Numbered from the stretch's first letter, positions 8,104-18,580 are shown. The stretch: DNA of 64,000 nt from Pseudomonas atagonensis (GCF_011369485.1 NZ_VXCA01000011.1:144113-208112); one strand, 5' to 3'. Notes: a model not told the origin generated them from the sequence alone. Program-made: numbers and translations.

Positions 8104-10242
8104 ATGTTCGACTCTCTTTCCATTCGCCTGAAAATCGTTCTGCTCTCCGGTCTGTGTCTGCTCGGCGTGGTTGCGCTGATCGTCGGCATGAACATTTACC
8201 AGACCAACCAGAACGATGAGCTGGTCAGCCACTCAAGCAACCAGTTGCTGACCGCCAGTGTGCAGAACCTGCTGCAGGCCAAAGCCGCCGAACAAGCGGT
8301 GCGGGTGCAGAAAACCTTCGGCGAAAGCCTGTTGGTGATCACCGCGCTGGCCGATCAGATCAAGGACATGCGGGTGATGGCCGCCAAGCGTTCGCTGGAC
8401 GCCGGTGCCCTGCGGGAAGAGTTGAACCTGAGCCTGAAAACCGCGTTCGAGCGCAACGACAAAGTGCTCGGCATCTGGCTGGCCTTCGAGCCCAACGGTC
8501 TGGACGGTAAGGACAGCGAGTTCGTCAACGACGCCGCGCGCCAGTCCAACGAAGCCGGGCGCTTCGCCACCTACTGGAGCCGCGCCGCCGGTTCAGCGCT
8601 GAACACGATCATGGTCGAAGAAGACATGACCAAGACCACCCTCAGCCTCAGCGGTACGCCGTATAACAGCTGGTACACCTGCCCTCGTGACAACAAGCGC
8701 ACCTGCCTGCTCGACCCGTATGCCGACACCGTCGGCAACAAGGAAATGCTCATGACGACCATTTCCGTGCCATTGATCGTCGATGGCAAGGCCATCGGCG
8801 TGGTCGGCGTCGACATTGCTCTGGATGCCCTGCAAGCAGCGGCCGTGGAGTCGCAGCGCAACCTGTTCAACAACGCCGGGCACATGCTCATCGTTTCCGG
8901 CAGTGGCGTGCTCGGTGCCGACAGTTCCGACGCCGCCAAGGTCGGGAAAAAGATCAGCGACACCCTCGGCGCCGATGGCCAGGACGTCCTGCAACTGCTC
9001 AGCTCCGGCACGCCGAAAATTCTCGAACAGGGCGACCTGATTCGTGCGGTGTACCCGGTCGATCCGATCGGCAATTCGCGCGCCTGGGGCGTGGTCATCG
9101 ACCTGCCGAAACAAGTGCTGCTGGCCGACTCGGTCAAGTTGCAAGCGGTACTCGATGACGCGCAGGAAACCGGTGTGCTCACCGCGCTGCTGGTCGCTGT
9201 AGTCGCTGGGTTGGTCGGCCTGTTGCTGATCTGGCTGACCGCCTCCGGCGTCACCCGGCCGATCAACAGCGTCGCCGAGATGCTGAAGAACATCGCCAGT
9301 GGCGAAGGCGATCTGACCCAACGCCTGAACTACACCAAGAAAGATGAACTGGGCGAACTGGTGAACTGGTTCAACCGCTTCCTCGACAAGTTGCAACCGA
9401 CCATCGCGCAGATCAAACAGAGCATCACCGAAGCACGTGGCACCGCCGACCAGTCTTCGGAAATCGCCCGCCAGACCAGCGAAGGCATGCAGGTGCAGTT
9501 CCGCGAAATCGACCAGGTCGCCACCGCCTCGAACGAAATGAGCGCCACCGCCCACGACGTCGCCAACAGTGCTTCGAACGCCGCCAACGCCGCCAAGGGC
9601 GCCGACCAGTCGGCCAGGGACGGAATGTCGATCATCGAGCGCAGCACCCGCGACATCAATCAACTGGCCGATGAAGTCAGCAAAGCAGTGACCGAAGTCG
9701 AAGAACTGGCGGTCAACAGTGAGCAGATCGGTTCGGTACTGGAAGTGATCCGCAGCATCGCCGAACAGACCAACCTGCTGGCGCTCAACGCCGCCATTGA
9801 AGCCGCCCGTGCCGGTGAGAGCGGACGTGGCTTTGCCGTGGTTGCCGACGAGGTGCGCAACCTCGCCAAGCGCACTCAGGATTCTGTCGAGGAAATCCGC
9901 GTGGTCATCGAACGCATCCAGACCGGCACTCGTGGCGTGGTCGCGACCATGCATTCGAGCCAGACCCAGGCCCACAACAACGCCGGGCAGATCCGTCAGG
10001 CCGTGGACGCGCTGGGCAAAATCAGCGATGCGGTCACCGTCATCAGCGACATGAACCTGCAAATCGCCAGTGCTGCCGAACAGCAAAGTGCCGTGGCTGA
10101 AGAAGTGAACCGCAACGTTTCGGCGATTCGCACCGTGACCGAAACCCTGACCGAACAGGCCACCGAGTCGGCTGCGATCAGCAGCCAGTTGAATGCGTTG
10201 GCCAGTCAGCAGATGAAATTGATGGATCAGTTCCGCGTGTAA
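8104..10242 (+). CDS. Methyl-accepting chemotaxis protein with double-Cache-type sensor
   Basis: A membrane chemoreceptor that passes ligand signals to CheA/CheW. It has 712 residues from ATG 8104. One membrane segment lies at about 12-32 and another near 360-380, enclosing a roughly 320-residue periplasmic sensor. HAMP and a cytoplasmic hairpin with the conserved tip [19 protein letters not shown] follow. The sensor has a membrane-distal WY...PY pattern and GVVGVDI, as in dCache domains, but I cannot assign a ligand. It is not part of a che operon; a REP pair follows. An in-frame upstream extension to 8026 is unlikely coding. Confidence 0.88.
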   Translation: MFDSLSIRLKIVLLSGLCLLGVVALIVGMNIYQTNQNDELVSHSSNQLLTASVQNLLQAKAAEQAVRVQKTFGESLLVITALADQIKDMRVMAAKRSLDAGALREELNLSLKTAFERNDKVLGIWLAFEPNGLDGKDSEFVNDAARQSNEAGRFATYWSRAAGSALNTIMVEEDMTKTTLSLSGTPYNSWYTCPRDNKRTCLLDPYADTVGNKEMLMTTISVPLIVDGKAIGVVGVDIALDALQAAAVESQRNLFNNAGHMLIVSGSGVLGADSSDAAKVGKKISDTLGADGQDVLQLLSSGTPKILEQGDLIRAVYPVDPIGNSRAWGVVIDLPKQVLLADSVKLQAVLDDAQETGVLTALLVAVVAGLVGLLLIWLTASGVTRPINSVAEMLKNIASGEGDLTQRLNYTKKDELGELVNWFNRFLDKLQPTIAQIKQSITEARGTADQSSEIARQTSEGMQVQFREIDQVATASNEMSATAHDVANSASNAANAAKGADQSARDGMSIIERSTRDINQLADEVSKAVTEVEELAVNSEQIGSVLEVIRSIAEQTNLLALNAAIEAARAGESGRGFAVVADEVRNLAKRTQDSVEEIRVVIERIQTGTRGVVATMHSSQTQAHNNAGQIRQAVDALGKISDAVTVISDMNLQIASAAEQQSAVAEEVNRNVSAIRTVTETLTEQATESAAISSQLNALASQQMKLMDQFRV

Positions 10243-10246
10243 CCAT

Positions 10247-10334
10247 TGTGGGAGAGGGCTTGCTCCCGAAAGCGTTGTCTCAGATACATGAGTCTCGTCT
10301 GACACACTGCCTTCGGGAGCAAGCCCTCTCCCAC
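10247..10334. repeat. Paired REP palindrome after the chemoreceptor gene
   Basis: Arms TGTGGGAGAGGGCTTGCTCC and GGAGCAAGCCCTCTCCCA are inverted around a centre of about 45 bases. The arm sequence (CTCCCGAAAGCG) is the same variant as at 49360-49448. Confidence 0.85.
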
Positions 10335-10417
10335 CAAAGAAAGCGTCAACGTCAGGGTTTCATCTAACCCGGGATTTTTTTGCACTATCATCGCCCTCTC
10401 GTTCCGGAGGGCCTTCG

Positions 10418-11767
10418 ATGACTGATCTGCTCACGTCCATTCAAGCCGCGCTCGGCTTGCAGCACACGCCGATTCCGTTCACCGCCAGCGGCGCCCTGCC
10501 CTCGGCGTTCGCCGTCACTGACCTTGCCTGCGCGAGCATCGCCGCTGCCGGGCAAGCCATCAGCGAATTGCTCCATCAGCAAACCGATGAGTTGCCGAGG
10601 GTCGAAGTCGATCGACGCCTGGCCTCGTTCTGGTTCGCCACCTCGATTCGCCCGATCGGCTGGCAAGTGCCGCCGCTGTGGGATCCGGTCGCCGGCGACT
10701 ACGCCACGCAGGACGGCTGGATCCGTCTGCACACCAACACCCCGCATCACCGCGCTGCAGCTGAAAGCGTGCTCGGTGCCTGTGCCGACCGCGCGGCGAT
10801 GGCGGCAAAAGTGGCGCAATGGACGGGCAAGGATCTGGAGCAAGCGGTCGTCGATGCCAAGGGTTGTGCGGCGCAAATGCGCAGTTGGGCGCAGTGGCAA
10901 CAACATCCGCAAGGGTTGGCGGTGAATGCCGAGCCACTGGTGCACTTCCTCGATGCGCCGGATGAAAGCGCGCAACCGTGGCAAGGCTCGGTCGAGCGGC
11001 CATTGGCGGGAATCAAGGTGCTGGATCTGACGCGAGTGCTCGCCGGCCCCACCGCCAGCCGTTTTCTCGCCGGCCTCGGCGCCGATGTGTTGCGCATCGA
11101 TCCGCCGACCTGGAACGAGCCCGGCGTCGTCCCGGAGGTCACCCTTGGCAAACGCTGTGCGCGACTGGATCTGCATGATCCGGCAGATCGCACAGTGTTC
11201 GAAAATTTGCTGAAAGAGGCCGACATTCTTCTCCATGGTTATCGCGCCGACGCACTGGAAAACCTTGGTTTCGGCATCGAACGTCGCCGACAACTGGCGC
11301 CGGGGCTGATCGACGTTTGTCTCAATGCTTATGGCTGGAGCGGCCCGTGGCAAAACCGTCGCGGTTTCGACAGCCTGGTGCAGATGAGCAGCGGCATCGC
11401 CGAGGCCGGACAGTGCTGGAAGCAGGCGGACAAACCGACGCCATTGCCGGTGCAAGCGCTGGATCATGCGACCGGGTATCTGATGGCGGCGAGTGCGATC
11501 ACGTTGCTGACCGAGCGTTTGCGCAGTGGGCACGGCGGTTCGGCGCGGTTGTCACTGGCGCGTACGGCGAAGCTGTTGATTGAGCATGGGCCGGGGACCA
11601 ATGAGGCGTTGCGGGCCGAGGATGAGCGGGATCAGGGTTTGCAGGTCGAACAGACACCGTGGGGCCCGGCGCACCGGTTGCAAGCGCCGCTGACGATCAG
11701 CGGGACGCCGGTGCAGTGGGCATTGCCGGCCACAGAGTTGGGTTCCCATCGGCCACAGTGGTTGTAA
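10418..11767 (+). CDS. Family III (CaiB/BaiF) CoA-transferase homologue with rearranged module order
   Basis: Family III enzymes move CoA between carboxylic acids, or act as racemases; the substrate here is unknown. It has 449 residues, with GGAGG before ATG 10418. The usual N-terminal CoA domain (RPLAGIKVLDLTRVLAGP) begins only at residue 194. The Asp of RRGFDSLVQ, Asp318, fits the catalytic aspartate. The dimer helix DHATGYLMAASAITLLTERL (349-368) follows, and then a family-like tail ending ISGTPVQWALPATELGSHRP. Residues 32-165 resemble a second helix plus the C-terminal domain that normally lies between helix and tail. Reading frame and codon use look intact. It is a single gene between repeats. 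Confidence 0.75.
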   Translation: MTDLLTSIQAALGLQHTPIPFTASGALPSAFAVTDLACASIAAAGQAISELLHQQTDELPRVEVDRRLASFWFATSIRPIGWQVPPLWDPVAGDYATQDGWIRLHTNTPHHRAAAESVLGACADRAAMAAKVAQWTGKDLEQAVVDAKGCAAQMRSWAQWQQHPQGLAVNAEPLVHFLDAPDESAQPWQGSVERPLAGIKVLDLTRVLAGPTASRFLAGLGADVLRIDPPTWNEPGVVPEVTLGKRCARLDLHDPADRTVFENLLKEADILLHGYRADALENLGFGIERRRQLAPGLIDVCLNAYGWSGPWQNRRGFDSLVQMSSGIAEAGQCWKQADKPTPLPVQALDHATGYLMAASAITLLTERLRSGHGGSARLSLARTAKLLIEHGPGTNEALRAEDERDQGLQVEQTPWGPAHRLQAPLTISGTPVQWALPATELGSHRPQWL

Positions 11768-11770
11768 AGA

Positions 11771-12013
11771 GCCCCTCACCCTAGCCCTCTCCCAAAGGTA
11801 GAGGGGACCGATTGGGGGATATTGAAGAGTTCCACCGACCTGAACGATCTTTGTCGAATCCACAATCGACTCTATCCCAGGCGCCAGCCATCGCTATCCG
11901 CCCCTTAATATTTCCTGCCGAATCCATAACCGACTCGGTCTTTCAGGTCGATGGACAGCGCAAGGTAACACGGTCGGCCCCCTCTCCCTCCGGGAGAGGG
12001 TTGGGGTGAGGGC
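11771..12013. repeat. Composite extragenic repeat with CCCTCACCC inverted ends (copy A)
   Basis: The ends GCCCCTCACCCTAGCCCTCT and GAGAGGGTTGGGGTGAGGGC are inverted copies. Between them are two imperfect direct copies of GAATCCAYAAYCGACT (about 11857 and 11920), the second followed by CAGGTCGATG. A shorter relative is at 20000-20178, and the beginning of another ends the window. It occupies nearly all of 11768-12040; no gene is visible. Confidence 0.75.
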
Positions 12014-12040
12014 CGCAATTTCAGGTCGAGCGATGATGTA

Positions 12041-12904
12041 TCAATCAGCCCGGCTCAAGGTCGTCCACAACAGCTGAGCGGCATACCCTCGATAAGGCCG
12101 CCAGGCCTCCGCACGAACGGCCAATTCCCGCGCAGTCGGCCGCTGCCCTTCCAGCACTTCCAACGCCCGCAACAGCCCGACATCCCCGGTCGGAAACCCA
12201 TCCATATCACGCAACTGCCGCAACGCGATGTACTGCGCTGTCCAATCACCAATGCCGTGCAGCGCCAGCAATCGCTCCACCCCGCCCTCGCGATCCGGCT
12301 CAAATAACAAGGGATCTTCCAGCAACGCCTGCGCCACGCCCGACAGTGTGCGCCCACGACTTTTCGGCATGCCCAACGCCGCTAGATCCGCCGCCGCCAA
12401 AACATCCGCCTGAGGAAAAACGTGTGTCAACCCTGGAATCGCCGAACGCAACGGCGCGCCATACTGCGCAACCAGTCTCCCCGCCAGACGAATCGCCGCC
12501 ACTACGGTGATCTGCTGTCCGAGCACAGCGCGAAACGCCAGCTCCAGGCCGTCCCACGCACCGGGAACGCGCAGCCCCGGTCGCTCGACGATCAACCGCG
12601 CCAGCAACCGGTCTTGCGCCAGATGCCGTTGCATCAGCGGCAAATCCGCGTCGAGATCAAACATGCGCCGCAATCGCGCGGTCATTTCGGGCAGCGCTGA
12701 CGGATCCGGGAACGCCAGCTCCACGTCCAGCGCATCGCCCATTCCGGGACGGATCGAAAACCAGCCATGACATCCGTTCAAGCCAATGCTGCGCGAGTAC
12801 ACACCGTCGACAACGGCCTCCATTCCGACCACCGCTCGCGCTGCCAAAAATCCCAGCATCGCCGCCCAGTCATAGGGCGGCTGATACTCAAGCGACAGCC
12901 TCAC
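12041..12904 (-). CDS. alkA: DNA-3-methyladenine glycosylase II family protein (AlkA-like)
   Basis: Excises alkylated bases to start base-excision repair. It has 287 residues. An AlkA N-terminal fold (about 1-110) precedes a helix-hairpin-helix LLALHGIGDW (212-221) and the catalytic aspartate Asp241 in GFPTGDVGLL, matching Asp238 of E. coli AlkA. No Ada-type methyl-transfer domain is fused. GTG at 12904 overlaps the TGA of the upstream arcD-like gene by four bases, so the two are probably translationally coupled, although their functions are unrelated. Substrate range is not predictable from this. Confidence 0.85.
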   Translation of the reverse strand: MRLSLEYQPPYDWAAMLGFLAARAVVGMEAVVDGVYSRSIGLNGCHGWFSIRPGMGDALDVELAFPDPSALPEMTARLRRMFDLDADLPLMQRHLAQDRLLARLIVERPGLRVPGAWDGLELAFRAVLGQQITVVAAIRLAGRLVAQYGAPLRSAIPGLTHVFPQADVLAAADLAALGMPKSRGRTLSGVAQALLEDPLLFEPDREGGVERLLALHGIGDWTAQYIALRQLRDMDGFPTGDVGLLRALEVLEGQRPTARELAVRAEAWRPYRGYAAQLLWTTLSRAD

Positions 12905-14328
12905 AACGACAACACCCCGCTGTACAAACCATACGCCGCCAGCCCGGCGCCAATGATCACGCAGGTAAAAATGCCTTTCTCGACCGTGGTGAACAACGGC
13001 TCGCCCTGCTCATGTTTGGCCTTGGCAAACAGAATCACTCCCGGCGCATACAGCAGCGCCGACAACAGCAAATACTTGACCCCGCCGGCATACAACAACC
13101 ACACCGCATAACTCAGGGCGATGCCGCCGATCAGCAGATCCTTGGTGCGTTCGGCCGAGGCATGTTCGTAGGTTTCTCCGCGCCCGCTGAGCAGCACCGC
13201 GTACGCTGCCGACCACAGATACGGCACCAGAATCATCGACGAGGCGAGGTAAATCAGGCTGGTGTATGTGCCCGCCGAGAACAGCGTGATCAACAGGAAA
13301 ATCTGGATCATCACGTTGGTCAGCCACAAGGCATTGACCGGCACATGGTTGGCGTTTTCCTTTTTCAGGAACGCCGGCATGGTTTTGTCGCGAGCCGTGG
13401 CGAAAAGAATTTCCGCGCAGAGCAAGGCCCACGACAGCAGTGCGCCCAGCAAGGAAATGGCCAGGCCAATGCTGATCAGCAACGCCCCCCAAGGCCCCAC
13501 GATGTGCTCCAGCACCGCCGCCAGCGACGGGTTCTGCAGGTTGGCCAGCTCCGGCTGGCTCATGATCCCCAGCGATAGCACATTGACCAGCACCAGCAAC
13601 GCCAGCACACCGATAAACCCGATCACCGTGGCGCGGCCGACATCGCTGCGTTTCTCCGCCCGCGCCGAGTACACGCTGGCGCCTTCGATGCCGATGAAGA
13701 CGAACACGGTGACCAGCATCATGTTGCGCACCTGATCCATCACCCCGCCAAAACTCGGATTGCTGTGGCCCCAGATGTCGCGGGTAAAGATGTCCGCCTT
13801 GAACGCTACGGCGGCAATGACGATGAACATGATCAGCGGCACGATCTTCGCCACCGTGGTCACTTGATTGATGAACGCCGCCTCCTTGATCCCGCGCATC
13901 ACCAGAAAATGCACGGCCCACAACAGCACCGAGGCGCAACCGATGGCGATGGGCGTGTTGCCCTGGCCAAAGACCGGAAAGAAATAACCGAGGGTGCTGA
14001 ACAGCAGGACGAAGTAACCGACATTGCCCAGCCAGGCGCTGATCCAGTAACCCCACGCCGACGAAAAGCCCATGTAATCACCGAATCCGGCCTTGGCGTA
14101 GGCGTAGACGCCGGAGTCCAGCTCCGGCTTACGGTTGGCCAGCGTCTGGAAGACAAAGGCCAGGGTCAGCATGCCGATGGCGGTGATCCCCCAACCGATC
14201 AGGATCGCCCCGGCATCGGCCCGCGCCGCCATGTTTTGCGGCAACGAGAAAATCCCCCCGCCAATCATCGAACCCACCACCAGGGCGATCAACGCGCCAA
14301 GGCGCAGCTTTTGCGTCGGTTGCGACAT
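12901..14328 (-). CDS. Second arginine/ornithine antiporter-like APC transporter
   Basis: An inner-membrane amino-acid antiporter of the APC family, 475 residues with about 12 hydrophobic segments. It opens MSQPTQKLRLGALIALVVGS and is closely similar along its whole length to the arcD product encoded divergently at 14766 (shared stretches include VYAYAKAGFGDYMGFSSAWG and KKENANHVPVNALWLTN up to the first residue). It is a tandem-inverted paralogue. Unlike arcD it is not followed by arcABC but by alkA. I see no Anr-like site close to its own start. Arginine/ornithine exchange is inferred; a related basic amino acid is possible. Confidence 0.85.
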   Translation of the reverse strand: MSQPTQKLRLGALIALVVGSMIGGGIFSLPQNMAARADAGAILIGWGITAIGMLTLAFVFQTLANRKPELDSGVYAYAKAGFGDYMGFSSAWGYWISAWLGNVGYFVLLFSTLGYFFPVFGQGNTPIAIGCASVLLWAVHFLVMRGIKEAAFINQVTTVAKIVPLIMFIVIAAVAFKADIFTRDIWGHSNPSFGGVMDQVRNMMLVTVFVFIGIEGASVYSARAEKRSDVGRATVIGFIGVLALLVLVNVLSLGIMSQPELANLQNPSLAAVLEHIVGPWGALLISIGLAISLLGALLSWALLCAEILFATARDKTMPAFLKKENANHVPVNALWLTNVMIQIFLLITLFSAGTYTSLIYLASSMILVPYLWSAAYAVLLSGRGETYEHASAERTKDLLIGGIALSYAVWLLYAGGVKYLLLSALLYAPGVILFAKAKHEQGEPLFTTVEKGIFTCVIIGAGLAAYGLYSGVLSL

Positions 14329-14765
14329 TCCAGTCTCCCTTAAAACTGTGGTGTGGTTTTGTTTGTAACAACTATTAACTAAACGGATAAAGACTAATGA
14401 CGTTTATTGAGTAACGCCAACAAACGTTCATTTATATATAGCCGTTGTCTCTAACGCCTAGCACGCTCAGACAGTTTTGTGCGCTGATCCTAATAAATCA
14501 ATTCTGTGCTGAAAACAGATGTGAAAAATTTGCGAAAAGCTGAAAAGGAACTAGCGTGTTAATTCGAAAGTAATAGCAACAATTCCTTAAAAAAGCCTCA
14601 AGACGCCTCTAGTACAGGCATTGCAGACCAGATCCTTATGCCTCTAGTGGTTTCATAAGTCATTCATTAACAATGGAATGTGGCCATGCACTGATCTATG
14701 TCAGCTGTTTGAACAGACAACAGAACTACGCTGTGATCTCTTCTCTCCTGCAATGGAGTCATGCA
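14329..14765. promoter_or_regulatory. Divergent arcD-like/arcD regulatory region with a possible Anr site
   Basis: These 437 bases are AT-richer than the surrounding genes and hold no convincing gene. CTGATCTATGTCAG (14691-14704) resembles the Anr/FNR box TTGAT-N4-ATCAA, matching 7 of 10 defined positions, and lies 61 bases before the arcD start. That fits oxygen-limited induction of arcDABC as known in P. aeruginosa. GGAG at 14755-14758 is the arcD ribosome-binding site. No comparable box is seen near the divergent paralogue. Confidence 0.45.
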
Positions 14766-16193
14766 ATGTCTGAAGCTCCCGGAAAACTACGATTAGGTGC
14801 ACTGGTTGCCCTCGTGGTCGGCTCAATGATCGGTGGCGGGATATTCTCTTTGCCACAAAACATGGCCGCCAGCGCCGACGTCGGCGCGGTACTGATCGGA
14901 TGGGCCATCACTGCCGTCGGCATGCTCACTCTCGCTTTTGTCTTCCAGACCCTCGCCAACCGAAAGCCTGACCTTGATGGCGGTGTCTACGCCTACGCCA
15001 AGGCCGGATTTGGCGATTACATGGGTTTCTCGTCCGCCTGGGGTTACTGGATCAGTGCCTGGCTGGGCAACGTCGGTTACTTCGTTCTGCTGTTCAGTAC
15101 CCTCGGCTACTTCTTCCCGGTGTTTGGTGAAGGCAACACGGTTGCCGCCGTCATCGGGGCGTCGGTGTTGCTGTGGGCCGTGCACTTCCTGGTGCTGCGC
15201 GGGATCAAGGAAGCGGCGTTCATCAACCTGGTGACCACGGTCGCCAAGGTCGTACCGCTGCTGCTGTTCGTGCTGATCGCGATTTTCGCCTTCAAACTGG
15301 ACATCTTCACCGCTGACATCTGGGGCGTGAAAAACCCGGATCTGGGCAGCGTGATGAACCAGGTGCGCAACATGATGCTGGTCACCGTGTGGGTGTTCAT
15401 CGGCATCGAAGGCGCGAGCATTTTCTCCGCCCGGGCGGAAAAACGTTCGGACGTGGGTAAAGCCACCGTGATCGGTTTCATCACCGTGCTGCTGTTTCTG
15501 GTGCTGGTGAACGTGCTGTCGCTGGGCATCATGACTCAGCCTGAGCTGGCGAAACTGCAGAACCCGTCGATGGCCGCCGTGCTTGAGCATGTGGTCGGTC
15601 ACTGGGGTGCGGTGCTGATCAGCGTCGGCCTGATCATCTCCCTGCTGGGCGCGCTACTGTCGTGGGTCTTGCTGTGTGCGGAGATCATGTTCGCCGCCGC
15701 CAAAGACCACACCATGCCGGAGTTCCTGCGCAAGGAAAACGCCAACCACGTGCCGGTCAACGCCCTGTGGCTGACCAACGCGATGGTGCAGATTTTCCTC
15801 ATCATCACCCTGTTCTCGGCCAGCACTTACCTGTCGCTGATCTACCTCGCCACCTCGATGATTCTGGTGCCGTACCTGTGGTCGGCGGCCTACGCCCTGC
15901 TGCTGGCGGTGCGCGGCGAAACCTACGAAGGCTTTGCGGCCGAGCGGCGCAAGGATCTGATCATCGGCGGCATCGCCCTGGTCTACGCGGTCTGGCTGCT
16001 CTACGCCGGCGGCGTGAAGTACCTGCTGCTCTCGGCCCTGCTCTATGCCCCCGGCGCGATCCTGTTCGCCAAGGCCAAGCTCGAACTCAAACAAGCGGTT
16101 TTCACCAACGTCGAGAAGCTGATTTTCGCCGCGGTGGTCGTCGGTGCCCTGGTGGCAGCCTACGGTCTCTACGACGGCTTCCTGACCCTGTAA
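14766..16193 (+). CDS. arcD: Arginine/ornithine antiporter
   Basis: Exchanges external arginine for internal ornithine to feed the arginine deiminase pathway. It has 475 residues and is a 12-segment APC-type inner-membrane protein. ATG 14766 (MSEAPGKLRLGALVALVVGS) is chosen because GGAG stands seven bases upstream and the N-terminus then aligns with the divergent paralogue; a longer frame from 14673 is not supported. It is the first gene of arcDABC, with arcA 35 bases downstream. Confidence 0.93.
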   Translation: MSEAPGKLRLGALVALVVGSMIGGGIFSLPQNMAASADVGAVLIGWAITAVGMLTLAFVFQTLANRKPDLDGGVYAYAKAGFGDYMGFSSAWGYWISAWLGNVGYFVLLFSTLGYFFPVFGEGNTVAAVIGASVLLWAVHFLVLRGIKEAAFINLVTTVAKVVPLLLFVLIAIFAFKLDIFTADIWGVKNPDLGSVMNQVRNMMLVTVWVFIGIEGASIFSARAEKRSDVGKATVIGFITVLLFLVLVNVLSLGIMTQPELAKLQNPSMAAVLEHVVGHWGAVLISVGLIISLLGALLSWVLLCAEIMFAAAKDHTMPEFLRKENANHVPVNALWLTNAMVQIFLIITLFSASTYLSLIYLATSMILVPYLWSAAYALLLAVRGETYEGFAAERRKDLIIGGIALVYAVWLLYAGGVKYLLLSALLYAPGAILFAKAKLELKQAVFTNVEKLIFAAVVVGALVAAYGLYDGFLTL

Positions 16194-16228
16194 CCCCTGA
16201 TTGATTTGTCATCTGGAGGAACACTGAA

Positions 16229-17485
16229 ATGACCACGGAAAAAGTTAAGTACGGCGTCCATTCCGAAGCCGGCAAACTGCGCAAAGTCATGGTTTGCTCC
16301 CCAGGTCTGGCCCACCAGAGGCTGACCCCGAACAACTGCGACGAACTGCTGTTCGACGACGTGCTGTGGGTCGCCCAGGCCAAGCGTGACCACTTCGACT
16401 TTGTCACCAAAATGCGTGAGCGCGGCATCGAAGTGCTGGAAATGCACAACCTGCTGACCGACATCGTCGCCATCCCTGAAGCGCTGGACTGGATTCTCGA
16501 GCGCAAGGTCACCGCCGATTCGGTGGGCCTGGGCCTGATCAACGAAGTCAAATCCTGGCTGAAAAGCCTGGAGCCACGGCACATCGCCGAATTCCTGATT
16601 GGCGGCGTGTCCGCCGATGACCTGCCGGACAGCTTCGGTGGCAAGACCATCCAGATGTTCCGCGACTTCCTCGGCCACTCCAGCTTCATTCTGCCGCCGC
16701 TGCCGAACACTCAATTCACCCGCGACACCACGTGCTGGATCTACGGCGGCGTGACGCTGAACCCGATGTACTGGCCGGCGCGCCGTCAGGAAACCCTGCT
16801 GACCACCGCCATCTATAAATTTCACCCTCAGTTCACCAACGCCGACTTCGAAATCTGGTACGGCGATCCGGACAAGGATCACGGCAGCTCGACCCTCGAA
16901 GGCGGCGACGTCATGCCGATCGGCAACGGCGTGGTGCTGATCGGTATGGGCGAGCGTTCATCCCGTCAGGCCATCGGCCAACTGGCGCTGAATCTGTTCA
17001 AGAACAAAGCCGTGGAAAAAGTCATCGTTGCCGGCCTGCCAAAATCCCGCGCGGCGATGCACCTGGACACCGTGTTCAGCTTTTGCGACCGCGACCTCGT
17101 CACGATCTTCCCGGAAGTGGTCAACCAGATCGTCGCCTTCACCCTGCGCCCTGACGAAAGCAAACAGGGCGGCATCGACATCCGTCGCGAAGAAGGCACG
17201 TTCCTCGACGTCGTGGCCAAAGCCCTCAACCTGCCGAAACTGCGCGTCGTCGAAACCGGCGGCAACAGCTTCGCCGCCGAACGCGAGCAATGGGACGACG
17301 GCAACAACGTGGTGGCCGTGGAACCGGGCGTGGTCATCGGCTACGACCGCAACACCTACACCAACACCCTGCTGCGCAAGGCCGGCGTGGAGGTCATCAC
17401 CATCAGCGCCGGCGAACTGGGCCGTGGCCGTGGCGGCGGCCACTGCATGACCTGCCCCATCGTGCGCGACCCAATCGACTACTAA
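16229..17485 (+). CDS. arcA: Arginine deiminase
   Basis: Hydrolyses arginine to citrulline and ammonia, first step of the anaerobic ATP-yielding arginine deiminase pathway. It has 418 residues, exactly the P. aeruginosa length. The catalytic cysteine Cys406 stands in GGGHCMTCP, with FTRDTTCWI and the His-bearing stretch [10 protein letters not shown] upstream. TCTGGAGGAA precedes ATG 16229. It lies between arcD and arcB in a same-strand operon with intergenic gaps of 35 and 69 bases. Confidence 0.97.
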   Translation: MTTEKVKYGVHSEAGKLRKVMVCSPGLAHQRLTPNNCDELLFDDVLWVAQAKRDHFDFVTKMRERGIEVLEMHNLLTDIVAIPEALDWILERKVTADSVGLGLINEVKSWLKSLEPRHIAEFLIGGVSADDLPDSFGGKTIQMFRDFLGHSSFILPPLPNTQFTRDTTCWIYGGVTLNPMYWPARRQETLLTTAIYKFHPQFTNADFEIWYGDPDKDHGSSTLEGGDVMPIGNGVVLIGMGERSSRQAIGQLALNLFKNKAVEKVIVAGLPKSRAAMHLDTVFSFCDRDLVTIFPEVVNQIVAFTLRPDESKQGGIDIRREEGTFLDVVAKALNLPKLRVVETGGNSFAAEREQWDDGNNVVAVEPGVVIGYDRNTYTNTLLRKAGVEVITISAGELGRGRGGGHCMTCPIVRDPIDY

Positions 17486-17554
17486 ACGACCATCTCCCCG
17501 GCCGCACTGACCCTGTCGCGGTCGGGCCGATTACCGAATCCAAGGAGAATCATC

Positions 17555-18565
17555 ATGGCGTTCAACATTCACAACCGTAACCTGCTCAGCCTGGAACACC
17601 ACACCCCACGTGAGCTGCGTTACCTGCTCGACCTGTCCCGCGACCTCAAACGTGCCAAGTACACCGGCACCGAGCAGCAACACCTGAAGGGCAACAACAT
17701 CGCCCTGATCTTCGAAAAAACTTCGACCCGTACCCGCTGCGCGTTCGAAGTCGCCGCTTACGATCAGGGCGCCAACGTCACCTACATCGATCCGAATTCC
17801 TCGCAGATCGGCCACAAGGAAAGCATGAAAGACACAGCCCGCGTGCTGGGTCGTATGTACGACGCTATCGAGTACCGTGGCTTCAAGCAGGAAATCGTCG
17901 AAGAGCTGGCCAAGTTCGCTGGCGTGCCGGTGTTCAACGGCCTGACCGATGAATATCACCCAACGCAAATGATCGCCGACGTGCTGACCATGCGTGAACA
18001 CGCCGACAAGCCGATCCATGAAATCAGCTACGCCTACCTCGGCGACGCGCGCAACAACATGGGCAACTCGCTGCTGCTGGTCGGCGCCAAACTCGGCATG
18101 GACGTGCGCATCTGCGCGCCGAAAGCCCTGTGGCCGCATGACGATCTGGTCGATCGCTGCAAGAAATACGCGGAAGAAAGCGGCGCGCGCATCACCCTCA
18201 CCGAAGACCCGAAAGCCGCCGTCAAAGGCGTCGACTTCATCCACACCGACGTCTGGGTATCGATGGGCGAGCCGGTTGAAGCCTGGGCCGAGCGTATCCA
18301 GCAACTGCTGCCGTATCAGGTCAACGCCGAGCTGATGAAAGCCACCGGCAACCCGCGGACCAAGTTCATGCACTGCCTGCCGGCGTTCCACAACAGCGAT
18401 ACCAAGGTCGGCAAACAGATCGCCGAGCAGTATCCGCATCTGGCCAACGGTATCGAAGTGACCGACGACGTGTTCGAGTCGCCAGCCTGCATCGCCTTCG
18501 AGCAAGCGGAAAACCGCATGCACACGATCAAGGCGATTCTGGTGTCGACTTTGGCAGACCTGTAA
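17555..18565 (+). CDS. arcB: Ornithine carbamoyltransferase, catabolic
   Basis: Phosphorolyses citrulline to ornithine and carbamoyl phosphate. It has 336 residues. The carbamoyl-phosphate motif STRTR is at 57-61 and HCLPAFH is the ornithine/Zn-type loop. Glu106, the position of P. aeruginosa Glu105 that enforces the cooperative catabolic direction, is kept in [14 protein letters not shown] precedes the ATG. The position between arcA and arcC supports the catabolic rather than the biosynthetic (argF) assignment. Confidence 0.96.
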   Translation: MAFNIHNRNLLSLEHHTPRELRYLLDLSRDLKRAKYTGTEQQHLKGNNIALIFEKTSTRTRCAFEVAAYDQGANVTYIDPNSSQIGHKESMKDTARVLGRMYDAIEYRGFKQEIVEELAKFAGVPVFNGLTDEYHPTQMIADVLTMREHADKPIHEISYAYLGDARNNMGNSLLLVGAKLGMDVRICAPKALWPHDDLVDRCKKYAEESGARITLTEDPKAAVKGVDFIHTDVWVSMGEPVEAWAERIQQLLPYQVNAELMKATGNPRTKFMHCLPAFHNSDTKVGKQIAEQYPHLANGIEVTDDVFESPACIAFEQAENRMHTIKAILVSTLADL

Positions 18566-18580
18566 CCCGACTTTGGCACT

